Source: JBOHDX01 sp050700835 (lineage in GTDB: Bacteria > Actinomycetota > Actinomycetes > Propionibacteriales > Nocardioidaceae). Taken from it: a stretch of DNA of 62,351 nt. The translations under genes and the position numbers were made by a program. The DNA lies in assembly GCA_050700835.1 (NCBI GenBank), contig JBOHDX010000008.1, positions 1 through 62,351 of the forward strand, given 5' to 3'. Positions 46,940 to 55,535 of this stretch are shown here, piece by piece. Every line of letters starts with the position of its first letter. The first letter of the stretch is position 1. The notes under the pieces are model-generated. The model was not told where the DNA came from. It worked only from the letters and a program-made list of their open reading frames with translations, and did no database searches.

Positions 46940-49012
46940 TCAGCGGACCAGCAGCTGACTCGCCGGAATCACCTGCTGCGGCATGGAGGGATCGGACCAC
47001 AACAACACCGCCTTGGCCGGTCCGGTCTTTTCGTAGTAGTCCATCCGAAGCGTGTACGCCTGGTTCGCCGCCAGTGAGATAGTGCCCGAGTCCTGTCGCA
47101 GGGTGTGGGCCGTCCAGTCGTTGATGATCTGCCTGCCGTTCACCCACAAACGTACCCCCTCGTCGGTCTGGGTGGAGAACGCGTAGGTCCCGCTAGCCGG
47201 CACCATCACCTTGCCCGTCCACCGGACACTGAACGTGTCCACGCCGAGCTTCGGACTCGGCGAGCCGGTGCCCCAGTCGAAGTCGACGCCGGCGTCGGTC
47301 CTGGTCACCTTCAGGCTGCTGAACGCCGCCGTGTCGTAGTACTTCCCGGTCAACCCGCTGGGCACCGCCGCCGGGACGATCGCCTTCGCGCTGTTGGACA
47401 CCGGCGAGACGTTGCCGGCCGCATCCAGGGCGTAGACGACGTAGATGTGCGAGTGCGCGCTGGACATCGCCGTGTCGTCGTACGACAGGGCGTCGAGCGT
47501 GTCGATGACGGCACCGTCGCGTACCACCTCGTAGTCGGTGACCCCGACGTTGTCCGTGCTCGCGTTCCACGTCAGCTGGACGTCGCTGGGACTCACGACG
47601 CGGGCGGCGGCTCCGGTGGGAGCGGTCGGCGGTTGCGTGTCCTGCCCGGGCAGTGGTGGCGTCGACAGCGTCACGGCGTTGGACGGCGCACTGGTGTCGC
47701 CAGCAATGTCCACGGCCACAACGGTGTAGCTGTAGGTGGTGTTGGGATCCACGCTGGTGTCGTTGTACGCCGGGTCCGACGTGCTTGCGATCAGCGAACC
47801 GTCGCGCCACACCTGGTAGCCGGTTGCGGTCTCGGTGCCTTGACCCGGCTGCCAGCTCAGGTCGATCTCGGCAGGCCCGTTGGCGGACCCGGTCAGCTGC
47901 TGCGGGGCGCCGAGCGGCGGCGGGTCGGCCTGACCGGCGAAGTAGTCCTTAAGAACCTGACCCGCGCCCTTCTGCGCGGTGGCGCAGTCGGTCGGAGTCC
48001 AGCTCCAGTCGTTGGTGATCAGCGTGCCGGGTACGTCGAAGGCGTGACCGAGCAGGCCCACGTCGTGATCGTGCAGGTAGCCGAAGAACGCCGGCGTCAG
48101 CGCAGCGGTCGACGTGCCGCAGTCGCCAGGCTTGAAGTTCCACTCGGTGGCGATGACCGGCACGGTTGAGGTCAGGTAGCCGAACTTGGTGTCCCATGTG
48201 GACTGTCCGCCGTCGTAGACATAAGGGTGCACGCCGTACATGAGCTGCCCGAGGGCATCGGACAGCATCGGCACGCCGTCGAGCCGTTCGGCATGGTCGA
48301 GTCCGTCGGCGATCAGCACGTTGCTGGCTCCAAGCCCACGGATCTGGTCGACCAGCGCCTGCTCACCGACGGCCGGTGAGCCGAGGTTGCTGCTCGGGCT
48401 GCTGCCACCGCTCTGCCACTGCCCCCACGCTCCGGCCAGCGTGTTGTGCACCGCCGGCTCGTTGAACAGCTCGTACATCACGTCGGTGTCGTTCGCGAAC
48501 TGCGGAGCGAGCACGGTCCAGGCGTCCGACGTCATGCTCGTCGGCAGCGGATGGGCCTGGCCGCAACCGATGCCCTGGTCCTGCATCGACAGGTCCACGA
48601 CGAAGCCGTTGCTCTCCGCCAGCGTGACGTCGGCGACGATCTGCTGCACGTACGCGTCCCGGTCGGATTGTGCGACGGCCGGATCGGCCAGTCCGCGCTG
48701 GCTCACTTGCAAGCGCACCGTGTTCGCGTCCCACCCCTTGGCGGCATCCAGCTCCGCCTGTCCGAAGTGGGTGCGGGCGGCGACCCCGAGCGACCGCGTA
48801 CACCAGCTGGGCGTGAGTGCGCCGATCATGTTGAAGCCCCGCGGCAGGAACGGCGCGCCGTCCTCGTACAGCTGGTTGCCCACAACCGACAGCCCGCTCA
48901 TGCCGTCGGCGGTCGGCGGCTCGGCGGCTCCGGCGCGCCCAACCGTGCCGGTCAAGAGGACCAGACCGAGCGCGATCAGCAGCGCCCGGATGAGCCGGGA
49001 GTCGTGGGCCAC
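46940..49012 (-). CDS. Secreted GH5-like glycoside hydrolase with two FN3 domains and PA14
   Basis: This 690-aa exported enzyme has a signal peptide (residues about 1-30, ending GRAGAA) and a GH5/cellulase-like (beta/alpha)8 domain at about 40-340. The acid/base Glu185 lies in ELFNEPA and the nucleophile Glu290 in VIATEWNF. Two fibronectin type III domains follow (about 365-455 and 465-555), then a PA14 domain (about 560-690, ending with YTLRMDYYEKTGPAK). The substrate is unknown; cellulase or mannanase activity is possible. GTG 49012 with GAGGAC upstream is preferred to ATG 49069. It interrupts an otherwise conserved ask-recR region. Confidence 0.88.
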   Translation of the reverse strand: MAHDSRLIRALLIALGLVLLTGTVGRAGAAEPPTADGMSGLSVVGNQLYEDGAPFLPRGFNMIGALTPSWCTRSLGVAARTHFGQAELDAAKGWDANTVRLQVSQRGLADPAVAQSDRDAYVQQIVADVTLAESNGFVVDLSMQDQGIGCGQAHPLPTSMTSDAWTVLAPQFANDTDVMYELFNEPAVHNTLAGAWGQWQSGGSSPSSNLGSPAVGEQALVDQIRGLGASNVLIADGLDHAERLDGVPMLSDALGQLMYGVHPYVYDGGQSTWDTKFGYLTSTVPVIATEWNFKPGDCGTSTAALTPAFFGYLHDHDVGLLGHAFDVPGTLITNDWSWTPTDCATAQKGAGQVLKDYFAGQADPPPLGAPQQLTGSANGPAEIDLSWQPGQGTETATGYQVWRDGSLIASTSDPAYNDTSVDPNTTYSYTVVAVDIAGDTSAPSNAVTLSTPPLPGQDTQPPTAPTGAAARVVSPSDVQLTWNASTDNVGVTDYEVVRDGAVIDTLDALSYDDTAMSSAHSHIYVVYALDAAGNVSPVSNSAKAIVPAAVPSGLTGKYYDTAAFSSLKVTRTDAGVDFDWGTGSPSPKLGVDTFSVRWTGKVMVPASGTYAFSTQTDEGVRLWVNGRQIINDWTAHTLRQDSGTISLAANQAYTLRMDYYEKTGPAKAVLLWSDPSMPQQVIPASQLLVR

Positions 49013-49153
49013 GGCAATGTCCTCGGACGTAGGTCCAGCGGTGCGGAGCGCATGAGCCCGAGGCGTCATGGCAGGTCTGTCTCACGCTACACAGCGGCGC
49101 CGAGCCCCGCGACACTGTTGGGACGATGCCCTCGGGCCGCAAAAGGGGGCACT

Positions 49154-49723
49154 TCAGGAAAGTTCGCGTTCCTCGTCGAGACGGTCATGCGCGATCACCG
49201 ACTGCAGGGCCCGTAGCACACTGCTGGCCTCGGCTCCCCAGGACGACACGTAGGAGAACTGCCACCACCACAGCGCTTCGTCCACCCGGCCCGCCCGATG
49301 GTGCTGCAAGCCGTGTGCGACGCGTCCGGCGATCGCACAGATATCGTCGGAGATGCGTGAGGGTACGAGCTCGGGCCTCCGGTCGTAGGGATCGAACACC
49401 TCGATGTAGTCGTCGGCGTGCCCGAGCAGCTGGGCGAGCGCGGCGCGTACCTCGTCGAGGTCCGGATCAGGGCCTGGATCTGGTTCGTACTGCTCGCTGG
49501 GCACGAAGTCGGTCTGCACCCCCAGACGTCCGCCGGCCAGCAACAACTGGCTCACCTCGAGCAGCAGGAGCGGGACGGCACGGGCGGCGTCGCCGCTGCC
49601 CGCGATCGCCCGGACCGCCAGCAGGAATGACTCGACCTGGTCCGCGACCGACGACCCGAGGTCCTCGAGATCGCTCTCCAACTCCGACGCCTCGAGCTCG
49701 GTTTCGGTGCCGGTTTCACTCAT
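49154..49723 (-). CDS. DUF5063-type protein
   Basis: This 189-aa acidic protein is mostly helical, with a conserved C-terminal half (ICAIAGRVAHGLQHHRAG, EALWWWQFSYVSSWGAEA) typical of the DUF5063 family found next to recR in actinobacteria. It has no catalytic motif. It starts at ATG 49723, overlapping the recR stop by 8 nt, so it is probably co-translated with recR. Function unknown; its linkage to RecR hints at a repair or replication role. Confidence 0.82.
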   Translation of the reverse strand: MSETGTETELEASELESDLEDLGSSVADQVESFLLAVRAIAGSGDAARAVPLLLLEVSQLLLAGGRLGVQTDFVPSEQYEPDPGPDPDLDEVRAALAQLLGHADDYIEVFDPYDRRPELVPSRISDDICAIAGRVAHGLQHHRAGRVDEALWWWQFSYVSSWGAEASSVLRALQSVIAHDRLDEERELS

Positions 49724-50315
49724 CGACGCTCCGTCTCCCCTCGAAGGCACGCCCCAGCGTGACCTCGTCCGCGTACTCGAGGTCGCCCCCGACGGGCAGA
49801 CCGCTGGCCAAGCGTGTCACGCGCAACCCCAGGGGGCGCAAGAGGCGGGTCAGGTACGTCGCGGTTGCTTCACCCTCGAGGTTCGGATCGGTGGCCAGGA
49901 TCACTTCGGTGATGTCTCCGTCCGCGAGGCGCTGCATGAGCTCCTTGACGCGCAGGTCGTCGGGTCCGATGCCCTCGATCGGGCTGATCGCGCCCCCGAG
50001 AACGTGGTAACGGCCGCGGAACTCTCGGGTCCGCTCGATCGCCACCACGTCCTTGGACTCCTCGACGACGCAGATCACTGCGGCGTCGCGGCGAGGGTCG
50101 CGGCAGATCCGGCACATCTCGTCCTCGGCGACGTTGCCGCACACGGAGCAGAAGCGGACCTTCTCCTTCACCTCGACCAACACGGCGGCGAGTCGGCGTA
50201 CGTCGACGGGGTCGGCGTCGAGCAGGTGGAACGCGATCCGCTGCGCTCCCTTGGGGCCGACTCCCGGCAGCCGCCCCAGCTCGTCGATCAGATCCTGGAC
50301 CACGCCTTCGTACAC
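49716..50315 (-). CDS. recR: Recombination protein RecR
   Basis: This 199-aa recombination mediator of the RecFOR pathway has an N-terminal HhH (LGRLPGVGPKGAQRIAFHLL), a four-cysteine zinc motif (CSVCGNVAEDEMCRIC), a Toprim domain (ILATDPNLEGEATATYL) and a C-terminal EYADEVTLGRAFEGR. Full length for the family. GTG 50315 with AGGAACA upstream, 10 nt after ybaB. The operon ybaB-recR is nearly universal. Confidence 0.95.
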   Translation of the reverse strand: MYEGVVQDLIDELGRLPGVGPKGAQRIAFHLLDADPVDVRRLAAVLVEVKEKVRFCSVCGNVAEDEMCRICRDPRRDAAVICVVEESKDVVAIERTREFRGRYHVLGGAISPIEGIGPDDLRVKELMQRLADGDITEVILATDPNLEGEATATYLTRLLRPLGLRVTRLASGLPVGGDLEYADEVTLGRAFEGRRSVDE

Positions 50316-50325
50316 GGTGGTGTTC

Positions 50326-50649
50326 CTACAAGCCCAGGTCGCCGAGACCGCCGGCCAGCGGGCCCATCCGCTCGCTGGCGAGCTGGCTGGCGTTGTCGGT
50401 CGCATCGCGCACGGCTGCCACCACCATGTCGGCCAGCGTCTCGACGTCGTCAGGGTCGACTGCCTCGGGCTTGATGTCGAGGCCCACCAACTCACCGGTG
50501 CCCGTGACGGTCGCGGTGACGAGCCCGTTGGCCGCAGTCCCGGTCACGTGCGTTGCGGCCAGGTCGTCCTTGGCTGCCAGGAGTTGCTGCTGCATCTGCT
50601 GCGCCTGCGCCAGCAACGCTGACATGTCAGGCATGCCACCTTCGGTCAC
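50326..50649 (-). CDS. ybaB: YbaB/EbfC nucleoid-associated protein
   Basis: This 107-aa DNA-binding protein has the family core MSALLAQAQQMQQQLLAAK, VTGTGELVGLDIKPEAVDPDD and a C-terminal Gly-rich tail. It acts as a dimer on the nucleoid. GTG 50649 with AAGGAGGG upstream is the better start; ATG 50634 lies inside. It precedes recR by 10 nt. Confidence 0.93.
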   Translation of the reverse strand: MTEGGMPDMSALLAQAQQMQQQLLAAKDDLAATHVTGTAANGLVTATVTGTGELVGLDIKPEAVDPDDVETLADMVVAAVRDATDNASQLASERMGPLAGGLGDLGL

Positions 50650-50814
50650 GGTGCCCTCCTTGATCTTCGCCGGATCCACCCTTGCCGGCTGTTCGAGCGA
50701 GCGCCTCACGTCCGACGACCGTCCACCGACCCGTCCCGCACTGTCGACGCCGTCCGGCATGAGCCTAACCGCCCGGGACCCGGTGGCGGCTGTCACGTCG
50801 CAGCCAGGATCCCA

Positions 50815-50880
50815 CTCACAATTGCGGGAAAGTGGCGGAGATCCGGCGCGAGATCGAGCCACCTTCCCGCAATTCCGGAG
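50815..50880. repeat. Intergenic palindromic repeat, copy B
   Basis: Arms around 50815-50836 and 50859-50880 are inverted, sharing the CAATTGCGGGAAAGTGGC core with copy A at 9113-9179. The loop is about 22 nt. It lies in the 321-nt gap between ybaB and the TetR gene, which holds no other gene. Two diverged copies 41 kb apart suggest a dispersed family. Confidence 0.8.
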
Positions 50881-50922
50881 TACGGCGCGGGGGTACGGCG
50901 CGGGGGTACGGCGCCGGGGGTG
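50879..50922. repeat. GTACGGCGC-GGGG tandem triplicate
   Basis: The 14-bp unit AGTACGGCGCGGGG or GGTACGGCGC(G/C)GGGG repeats three times, directly after palindromic copy B and upstream of the TetR operator. Confidence 0.8.
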
Positions 50923-50943
50923 AGCGAGCCGCCGACGCGACTC

Positions 50944-50967
50944 GTTAGTGAACCATGATTCACTTAC
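50944..50967. promoter_or_regulatory. TetR-type palindromic operator, site 1
   Basis: Arms GTTAGTGAA (50944-50952) and TTCACTTAC (50959-50967) flank CCATGA, ending 3 nt before the TetR gene start. The same palindrome with two arm changes lies upstream of the SDR gene. Overlap with the promoter/leader suggests autorepression. Confidence 0.82.
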
Positions 50968-50970
50968 TGT

Positions 50971-51564
50971 GTGGCGCGACCTCGCGAGATCGATGACGAG
51001 AGCCTGCTCGCCGCCGCCCAGGAGCTGCTCTTCGAGCAAGGCCCGACTGCGTTCACCCTGCAGAAGTCGGCGTCGAGGGCCGGGGCGTCGGCCGCCACGT
51101 TGATCAAGCGATTCGGCTCTAAGCGCGAGCTGCTGCTGGCCCTGAACCGCCGATGGGTTGCCTCGATCGTTCCCGGAATCACAGCGGCGACAGAGGCCCA
51201 CCAGGAACCGATGGCGCGGCTGCGCGCGGCCGCGACGTGGGGTTTCTCCGATCTCGACTCGGCGGACAACGCCGCCAACCAGCTTGCCACCCTCGCGCTC
51301 GACCTGCAGGACGCCAGCATGCAGGAGCTGCTTGCGCAGGGCTGGCGGATGATCGAGGACCACCTGGCCGGGCTCGCCCGAGACGCCATCGACGCCGGCG
51401 CCCTGTCGGGGCATCCTCCGGCCGCTCATGTGGCACGCATCCTGCTCGCCACGGGTGAGGGAACCTCGCTGACCTGGTGCGTGGCTCCCGCAGGATCCCT
51501 CGTGTCACGCGTCGAAGCGGACCTCGACACCCTCCTCGCCTCGTGGGCGACCCGCAGCCGTTAG
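50971..51564 (+). CDS. TetR-family transcriptional regulator
   Basis: This 197-aa protein has an N-terminal TetR HTH (DDESLLAAAQELLFEQG, SASRAGASAATLIKRFGSKRELL) and a helical ligand-binding C-terminal part. GTG 50971 lies 3 nt after its operator, leaving hardly any leader. It is convergent with the SDR gene, their stops overlapping by 4 nt (TTAG). Shared operators in front of both genes make the SDR gene its likely target. The inducer is unknown. Confidence 0.92.
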   Translation: MARPREIDDESLLAAAQELLFEQGPTAFTLQKSASRAGASAATLIKRFGSKRELLLALNRRWVASIVPGITAATEAHQEPMARLRAAATWGFSDLDSADNAANQLATLALDLQDASMQELLAQGWRMIEDHLAGLARDAIDAGALSGHPPAAHVARILLATGEGTSLTWCVAPAGSLVSRVEADLDTLLASWATRSR

Positions 51565-52499
51565 CGGTAGCCGAGCTCAGTGGCAGGCCGGCCCGGATCC
51601 ATGATCTCGACCAGATATCTCCAGCAGTCAGGCTGGGTTCCATCGGTGTCGGTCACGCCGTACGTTCGGGCCAGCTGGGCGCTGGACAACACCTGGCCGG
51701 CGAACTGGGAGGCCCCCGGATCGGCCGCCAGCGCGACGAGCGTCCTGGCTACATAGGTCGGGGACTCCGAGACGCAGAAGTGGGGCACGTCTTCGAGGGC
51801 GTCCCGCCAGGTCTCCTCGGTGACACCGAAGCCCTCCAGCATCCGCTCCGAGCGGAGCCACCCGGGCGTCAACGCCACCGCGGTGCAGTGCTCGTCGGCC
51901 AACTCGGCAGCCAGCCCGATGGTGATCCGCTCGACCGCCGCCTTGACCTGGTCGTAGTAGAACCCGACGTCCTTGCGGTAGCGCGTGTTGTAGTCCGCCG
52001 TGCCGTCGGTCATCTCCACCACCAGACCGCCGCCGTTCCCGCTGAGCATCAGCGGGAGTGCCTTGGCACTGGTGATCAGGTGGGTGTGGACACCCATGGC
52101 GAGCATGCGGAGTCCGCCAGTGATGTCGTGCTCCCACAGCTTCTTGTTCCACTCGGCGTACCGGTCACCGCCGAAGATGTCGTTGACCAAGATGTCGAGT
52201 CGACCCTGCTCGCCCTCGATCCGTCCGACCAGCTCAGCGACCTGGTCGGGTTCGAGGTGATCCACTCGCAGGGCGGCCCCGCGTCCCCCGGAGGCCTCCA
52301 TCAGGTCACCGGTCTCCTCGATCGTCTCGGGCCGGTCCAGCTCGGAACGTCCCGAGACCCGGCTGCTGCGGCCAGTCGCGTAGACGAAGGCGCCGGCCCT
52401 CGCCAGCTCGACCGCGATCGCACGTCCGGCCCCCCTGGTGGCGCCGGCGACCAGCGCGACCCTTCCCGCCAGCGGAGACTCTGAGGTCTGGATCGTGAT
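51561..52499 (-). CDS. SDR-family oxidoreductase, apparently starting at ATC
   Basis: This 312-aa short-chain dehydrogenase has the NAD(P)-binding GATRGAGR (residues 19-26), the catalytic YDQVK (YxxxK) and the PGWLRSERMLEGFGVTEE segment of an actinobacterial family. The frame is open from a TGA about 64 nt upstream but contains no ATG, GTG or TTG before the Rossmann motif. The only codon at proper distance from GGAGGGA (7 nt) is ATC at 52499, where relatives have ATG (start I-T-I-Q). The first in-frame ATG (52301) would delete the cofactor motif. Either ATC initiation works at low level or the gene has lost its start. Confidence 0.85.
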   Translation of the reverse strand: MTIQTSESPLAGRVALVAGATRGAGRAIAVELARAGAFVYATGRSSRVSGRSELDRPETIEETGDLMEASGGRGAALRVDHLEPDQVAELVGRIEGEQGRLDILVNDIFGGDRYAEWNKKLWEHDITGGLRMLAMGVHTHLITSAKALPLMLSGNGGGLVVEMTDGTADYNTRYRKDVGFYYDQVKAAVERITIGLAAELADEHCTAVALTPGWLRSERMLEGFGVTEETWRDALEDVPHFCVSESPTYVARTLVALAADPGASQFAGQVLSSAQLARTYGVTDTDGTQPDCWRYLVEIMDPGRPATELGYR

Positions 52500-52534
52500 G
52501 GCAGGTCCCTCCGGCCGGGTATCGATGGATCAGA

Positions 52535-52558
52535 GTTAGTAAACCGTAATTCACTAAC
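52535..52558. promoter_or_regulatory. TetR-type palindromic operator, site 2
   Basis: GTTAGTAAA and TTCACTAAC flank CCGTAA, 36-59 nt upstream of the SDR ATC codon. Nineteen of 24 positions match site 1 in the same orientation, and its arms form a better palindrome. Confidence 0.82.
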
Positions 52559-52579
52559 GCGGGTCAACCGGTACGCCGC

Positions 52580-54646
52580 TCAGGAGTCGTGCGGGATCTC
52601 CTCGATCACGTGGGCGCCCAGCTCACGTGCCAGCAGTTGGTCGTGGTCCTCCGAAGCGTCGTCGACGACGGGATCGTCGCGATCGACGGCCTCGTCGGAC
52701 TCTGGCGGCGGCGTCTCGTGCCCGGTCGAGCCGTTGGCTCGCGTCGGGGAGATGGCGCCGCGCGCAGCAGCGACGGACTCCGGGTTCGCTGGGGCTCTGA
52801 CGGCGGCTCTCGCGGGAGCCTGGGGGGCAGTCGAAGGAGGCTGCGAGGCGTGCCCGCCATCACCCCCGGAGGGTCCACCCGCGTCACTGTCGGCGGAGGG
52901 GTCGACGACTACTTCCACGCGCCAGTCGACCCCCAGCACGTCGATCAGGGACTGCCGCAGGATCTCGTCGCAGCCGTTGGTGACGAAGGAGTCGCGGGCA
53001 CCGCGCTGCGACACGGCCAGCGTCAGCGTGCCGCCCTCGACGGACTGCACCTGCGCGTTGTGGCTGAGGATGGACCATGCCAACCGCCGCCGCCCCTTGA
53101 TGTCCTCGAGCACGTCGGTCCACAACCGTCGCACGTCCACCAGGCCCATTCCGGCGGCCGAGGGAGTGGCCGGCGAGCCGGACCCTGCCGCAGACCCGCC
53201 AGCCTCAGATCCGCCAGCCGCGGACGCACCAGCCGGCCGCGGGGCGCCCTGTCGCTGCACCGACGCAGATGCGGACCGGTCCTCGACCTGGTCAGCCGGG
53301 GTTGGTGCCGGCCCGGGAGGCGCAACGGCCGACGACCCTGTCGCCGATCCGCCGAGGGTTCGGGCCACCGGCCAGGTGGCCTCCTGGTCGGCCGTCCGAG
53401 GCGCCACGTCGGCCCCGGCAGGTTGGTGCGTCGGCGGCGAGGACGGCGGCTGTGCCTGGGCCGGGGCGACCGCCGCCGGGATCGACATCCGGCGTTCCAT
53501 CCGGTCGAGCCGGGCGTAGACGCCCTCGGCGTCGTGGTCGGCGCCGGGTAGCAGCACCCGGGCGCAGATCAGCTCGAGCAGCAATCGTGGGGCGGTGGCG
53601 CCCTTGATCTCGTCCAGCCCGCGGATCACCACGTCGGCGCTACGGGTCAGATCCGCGGGACCGAACTTCGTCGCCTGCTGGGTCAGCCGCTCGGCCATGT
53701 CCTGCGAGACGTCCAGCAGCCCTTTGGCCAGCGCGTCCGGCACTGCCGCCACGATGATCAGGTCCCGGAACCGCTGCAACAGGTCCTCGGCGAATCGGCG
53801 CGGGTCCTGCCCGGTCTCGACGACCTTGTCGACGGCAGCAAAGACTGAGGCTCCGTCGGCGGCAGCGAAGGCGTCGACCACCTCGTCGAGCAACGTCTCC
53901 GGGGTGTAGCCGAGCAGCGCGGAGGCCAGGTCGTACGTCACGCCCTCCGACCCCGCACCGCCGATCAGCTGATCGAGGACCGAGAGGCTGTCTCGGGCAG
54001 AGCCGGCACCCGCGCGTACGACCAGGGGAAGCGCCGACGGCTCGATCTTGACGCCTTCGCGCTCACAAAGGTCGGCGAGATAGTCGCCAAGGACCCGGGG
54101 CGGCATCAACCGGAACGGATAGTGGTGGGTGCGCGAACGGATCGTGCCGATCACCTTGTCTGGCTCGGTAGTGGCGAAGATGAACTTCAGGTGCGCCGGC
54201 GGCTCCTCCACCAGCTTGAGGAGGGCGTTGAACCCCTGAGGGCTGACCATGTGCGCCTCGTCAACGATGTAGACCTTGAAGCGGCTGCTCATCGGCGAGA
54301 AGAACGCCTTCTCCCGAAGCTCGCGGGCGTCGTCGACCCCTCCGTGGCTCGCCGCGTCAATCTCGATCACGTCGACACTGCCCGGGCCGCCGCGGGCAAG
54401 ATCGCGACACGACTGGCACTCACCGCACGGGTCCGCCACCGGTGCCTGCGCGCAGTTGAGCGCACGGGCGAGGATGCGCGCCGAGGTGGTCTTGCCGCAG
54501 CCGCGCGGACCGGAGAAGAGGTAGGCGTGGTGGACCCGGTTGGCCGCGAGAGCCTGTCGCAACGGCCCGGTGACGTGATCCTGGCCGATGACCTCGGCGA
54601 ACGTGTCCGGCCGGTAGCGCCGGTAGAGAGCGAGAGGTTGGTCCAC
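52580..54646 (-). CDS. dnaX: DNA polymerase III subunit gamma/tau
   Basis: This 688-aa clamp-loader subunit has Walker A GPRGCGKTTSA, a zinc module (C-x8-C-x2-C-x2-C: CAQAPVADPCGECQSC), Walker B VYIVDEAHM, the SRC-type arginine region (TIRSRTHHYPF), a long Ala/Pro/Gly-rich disordered linker (about 410-520), then the tau C-terminal domain (VDVRRLWTDVLEDIKGRRRLAW). GTG 54646. Downstream on the same strand is the SRP RNA upstream region; ybaB-recR, which normally follow, are displaced by the TetR/SDR pair. Confidence 0.95.
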   Translation of the reverse strand: MDQPLALYRRYRPDTFAEVIGQDHVTGPLRQALAANRVHHAYLFSGPRGCGKTTSARILARALNCAQAPVADPCGECQSCRDLARGGPGSVDVIEIDAASHGGVDDARELREKAFFSPMSSRFKVYIVDEAHMVSPQGFNALLKLVEEPPAHLKFIFATTEPDKVIGTIRSRTHHYPFRLMPPRVLGDYLADLCEREGVKIEPSALPLVVRAGAGSARDSLSVLDQLIGGAGSEGVTYDLASALLGYTPETLLDEVVDAFAAADGASVFAAVDKVVETGQDPRRFAEDLLQRFRDLIIVAAVPDALAKGLLDVSQDMAERLTQQATKFGPADLTRSADVVIRGLDEIKGATAPRLLLELICARVLLPGADHDAEGVYARLDRMERRMSIPAAVAPAQAQPPSSPPTHQPAGADVAPRTADQEATWPVARTLGGSATGSSAVAPPGPAPTPADQVEDRSASASVQRQGAPRPAGASAAGGSEAGGSAAGSGSPATPSAAGMGLVDVRRLWTDVLEDIKGRRRLAWSILSHNAQVQSVEGGTLTLAVSQRGARDSFVTNGCDEILRQSLIDVLGVDWRVEVVVDPSADSDAGGPSGGDGGHASQPPSTAPQAPARAAVRAPANPESVAAARGAISPTRANGSTGHETPPPESDEAVDRDDPVVDDASEDHDQLLARELGAHVIEEIPHDS

Positions 54647-54699
54647 CCGTGAACACTAACGACGGGTCCCGACACGCGACAGGTCGCATCGGTGGGGTG

Positions 54700-54794
54700 T
54701 GGAAGACCCCTCGCGCACCCGGCAGAGCCTGCCGACCCTTGCTGCCTTCCGGCCCTGGGGGATTGAGCATGATGCCGCCGCGCGAGGGGCTGCC
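54700..54794 (-). ncRNA. ffs: Signal recognition particle RNA (4.5S, small bacterial type)
   Basis: The minus strand contains the invariant core CCCCCAGGGCCGGAAGGCAG followed by CAAGGGT, with a closing stem CCCCTCGCGC/GCGCGAGGGG (54781-54790 with 54707-54716). Ends are estimated from the stem. It lies 55 nt upstream of dnaX, a common actinobacterial arrangement. Confidence 0.9.
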
Positions 54795-54876
54795 GCCATC
54801 GTAGGCGGTCTGCACGGGGCCGACGCCCTGCGGTGGAGTTTTCGTCTGCCGCAGTGCGCCCGCTACCCTGCTCGGC

Positions 54877-54964
54877 GGAGGATTCGCATAGTGGCCTAGT
54901 GCGCACGCTTGGAAAGCGTGTTGGGTGCAAGCCCTCAGGGGTTCGAATCCCCTATCCTCCGCCA
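54877..54964 (+). tRNA. tRNA-Ser (anticodon GGA)
   Basis: Acceptor GGAGGAT/ATCCTCC, anticodon stem CACGC/GCGTG with loop TTGGAAA (anticodon GGA at 54911-54913), a long variable arm (TTGGGTGCAAGCCCTC) and T arm AGGGG/CCCCT with TTCGAAT. A 3' CCA is encoded (54962-54964). Confidence 0.96.
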
Positions 54965-55028
54965 CCTGACCTGGCGGTACGCCGCCCAACGACGGCAGGG
55001 CCTTTGTGTGCCCGGTAGGATCACCCTC

Positions 55029-55535
55029 ATGTCACATAGCGCCCCGGTCGTCCAGAGCACTGTGCGTCTGTGGCGCAACTTCGGGGGCAAGATCCTCCGC
55101 TACGCCACCGGCTCCGTTGTGGCGGCCGTCGCCAGCGAGGCCGTCTTCCTGCTGATGTTCGGTGGGTTGCACGCGTCGCCGGTGTGGTCGACCGCTCTCG
55201 GCTGGCTCGCGGGGGCAGTGCCGAACTTCTGGCTCAACCGCACCTGGACCTGGCGGGTCGGCGGACGCCCGCGCTTCCGGGACGAGGTGCTGCCCTACGT
55301 CGTGATCATCGTGGTCACGTTGGTCGCGGCAACCGTGGCCACGAGCGAGGTCGACCAGCGGCTCGCTGGCAGCCATCTCGGCCACGCCGCGCAGACGGTG
55401 CTCGTCAGCGGGGCGTTCCTCTCCGTGTACGGCGCGATGTTCCTGCTCCGCTTCTTCCTGCTCGAGCGACTCTTCGGTGGCCAGCTCCGCCCGGCCCCGG
55501 ATCCTGAGCCGACGCAGATCCCCGCCGCTCCATGA
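55029..55535 (+). CDS. GtrA-family membrane protein
   Basis: This 168-aa protein has four membrane helices with the GtrA signature FGGKILRYATGSVVAAVASE and NFWLNRTWTWR. GtrA proteins are flippase-like or accessory proteins for polyprenyl-linked sugars. ATG 55029. It overlaps the methyltransferase start by 4 nt (ATGA), so both probably act with the converging GT2 glycan operon. Confidence 0.88.
   Translation: MSHSAPVVQSTVRLWRNFGGKILRYATGSVVAAVASEAVFLLMFGGLHASPVWSTALGWLAGAVPNFWLNRTWTWRVGGRPRFRDEVLPYVVIIVVTLVAATVATSEVDQRLAGSHLGHAAQTVLVSGAFLSVYGAMFLLRFFLLERLFGGQLRPAPDPEPTQIPAAP

Noticed and set aside
51561..52567. Frameshift or pseudogene in the SDR
   Set aside because: The frame is continuous from the ATC through the Rossmann motif to the stop, with no internal stop. 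Only the start codon is abnormal.
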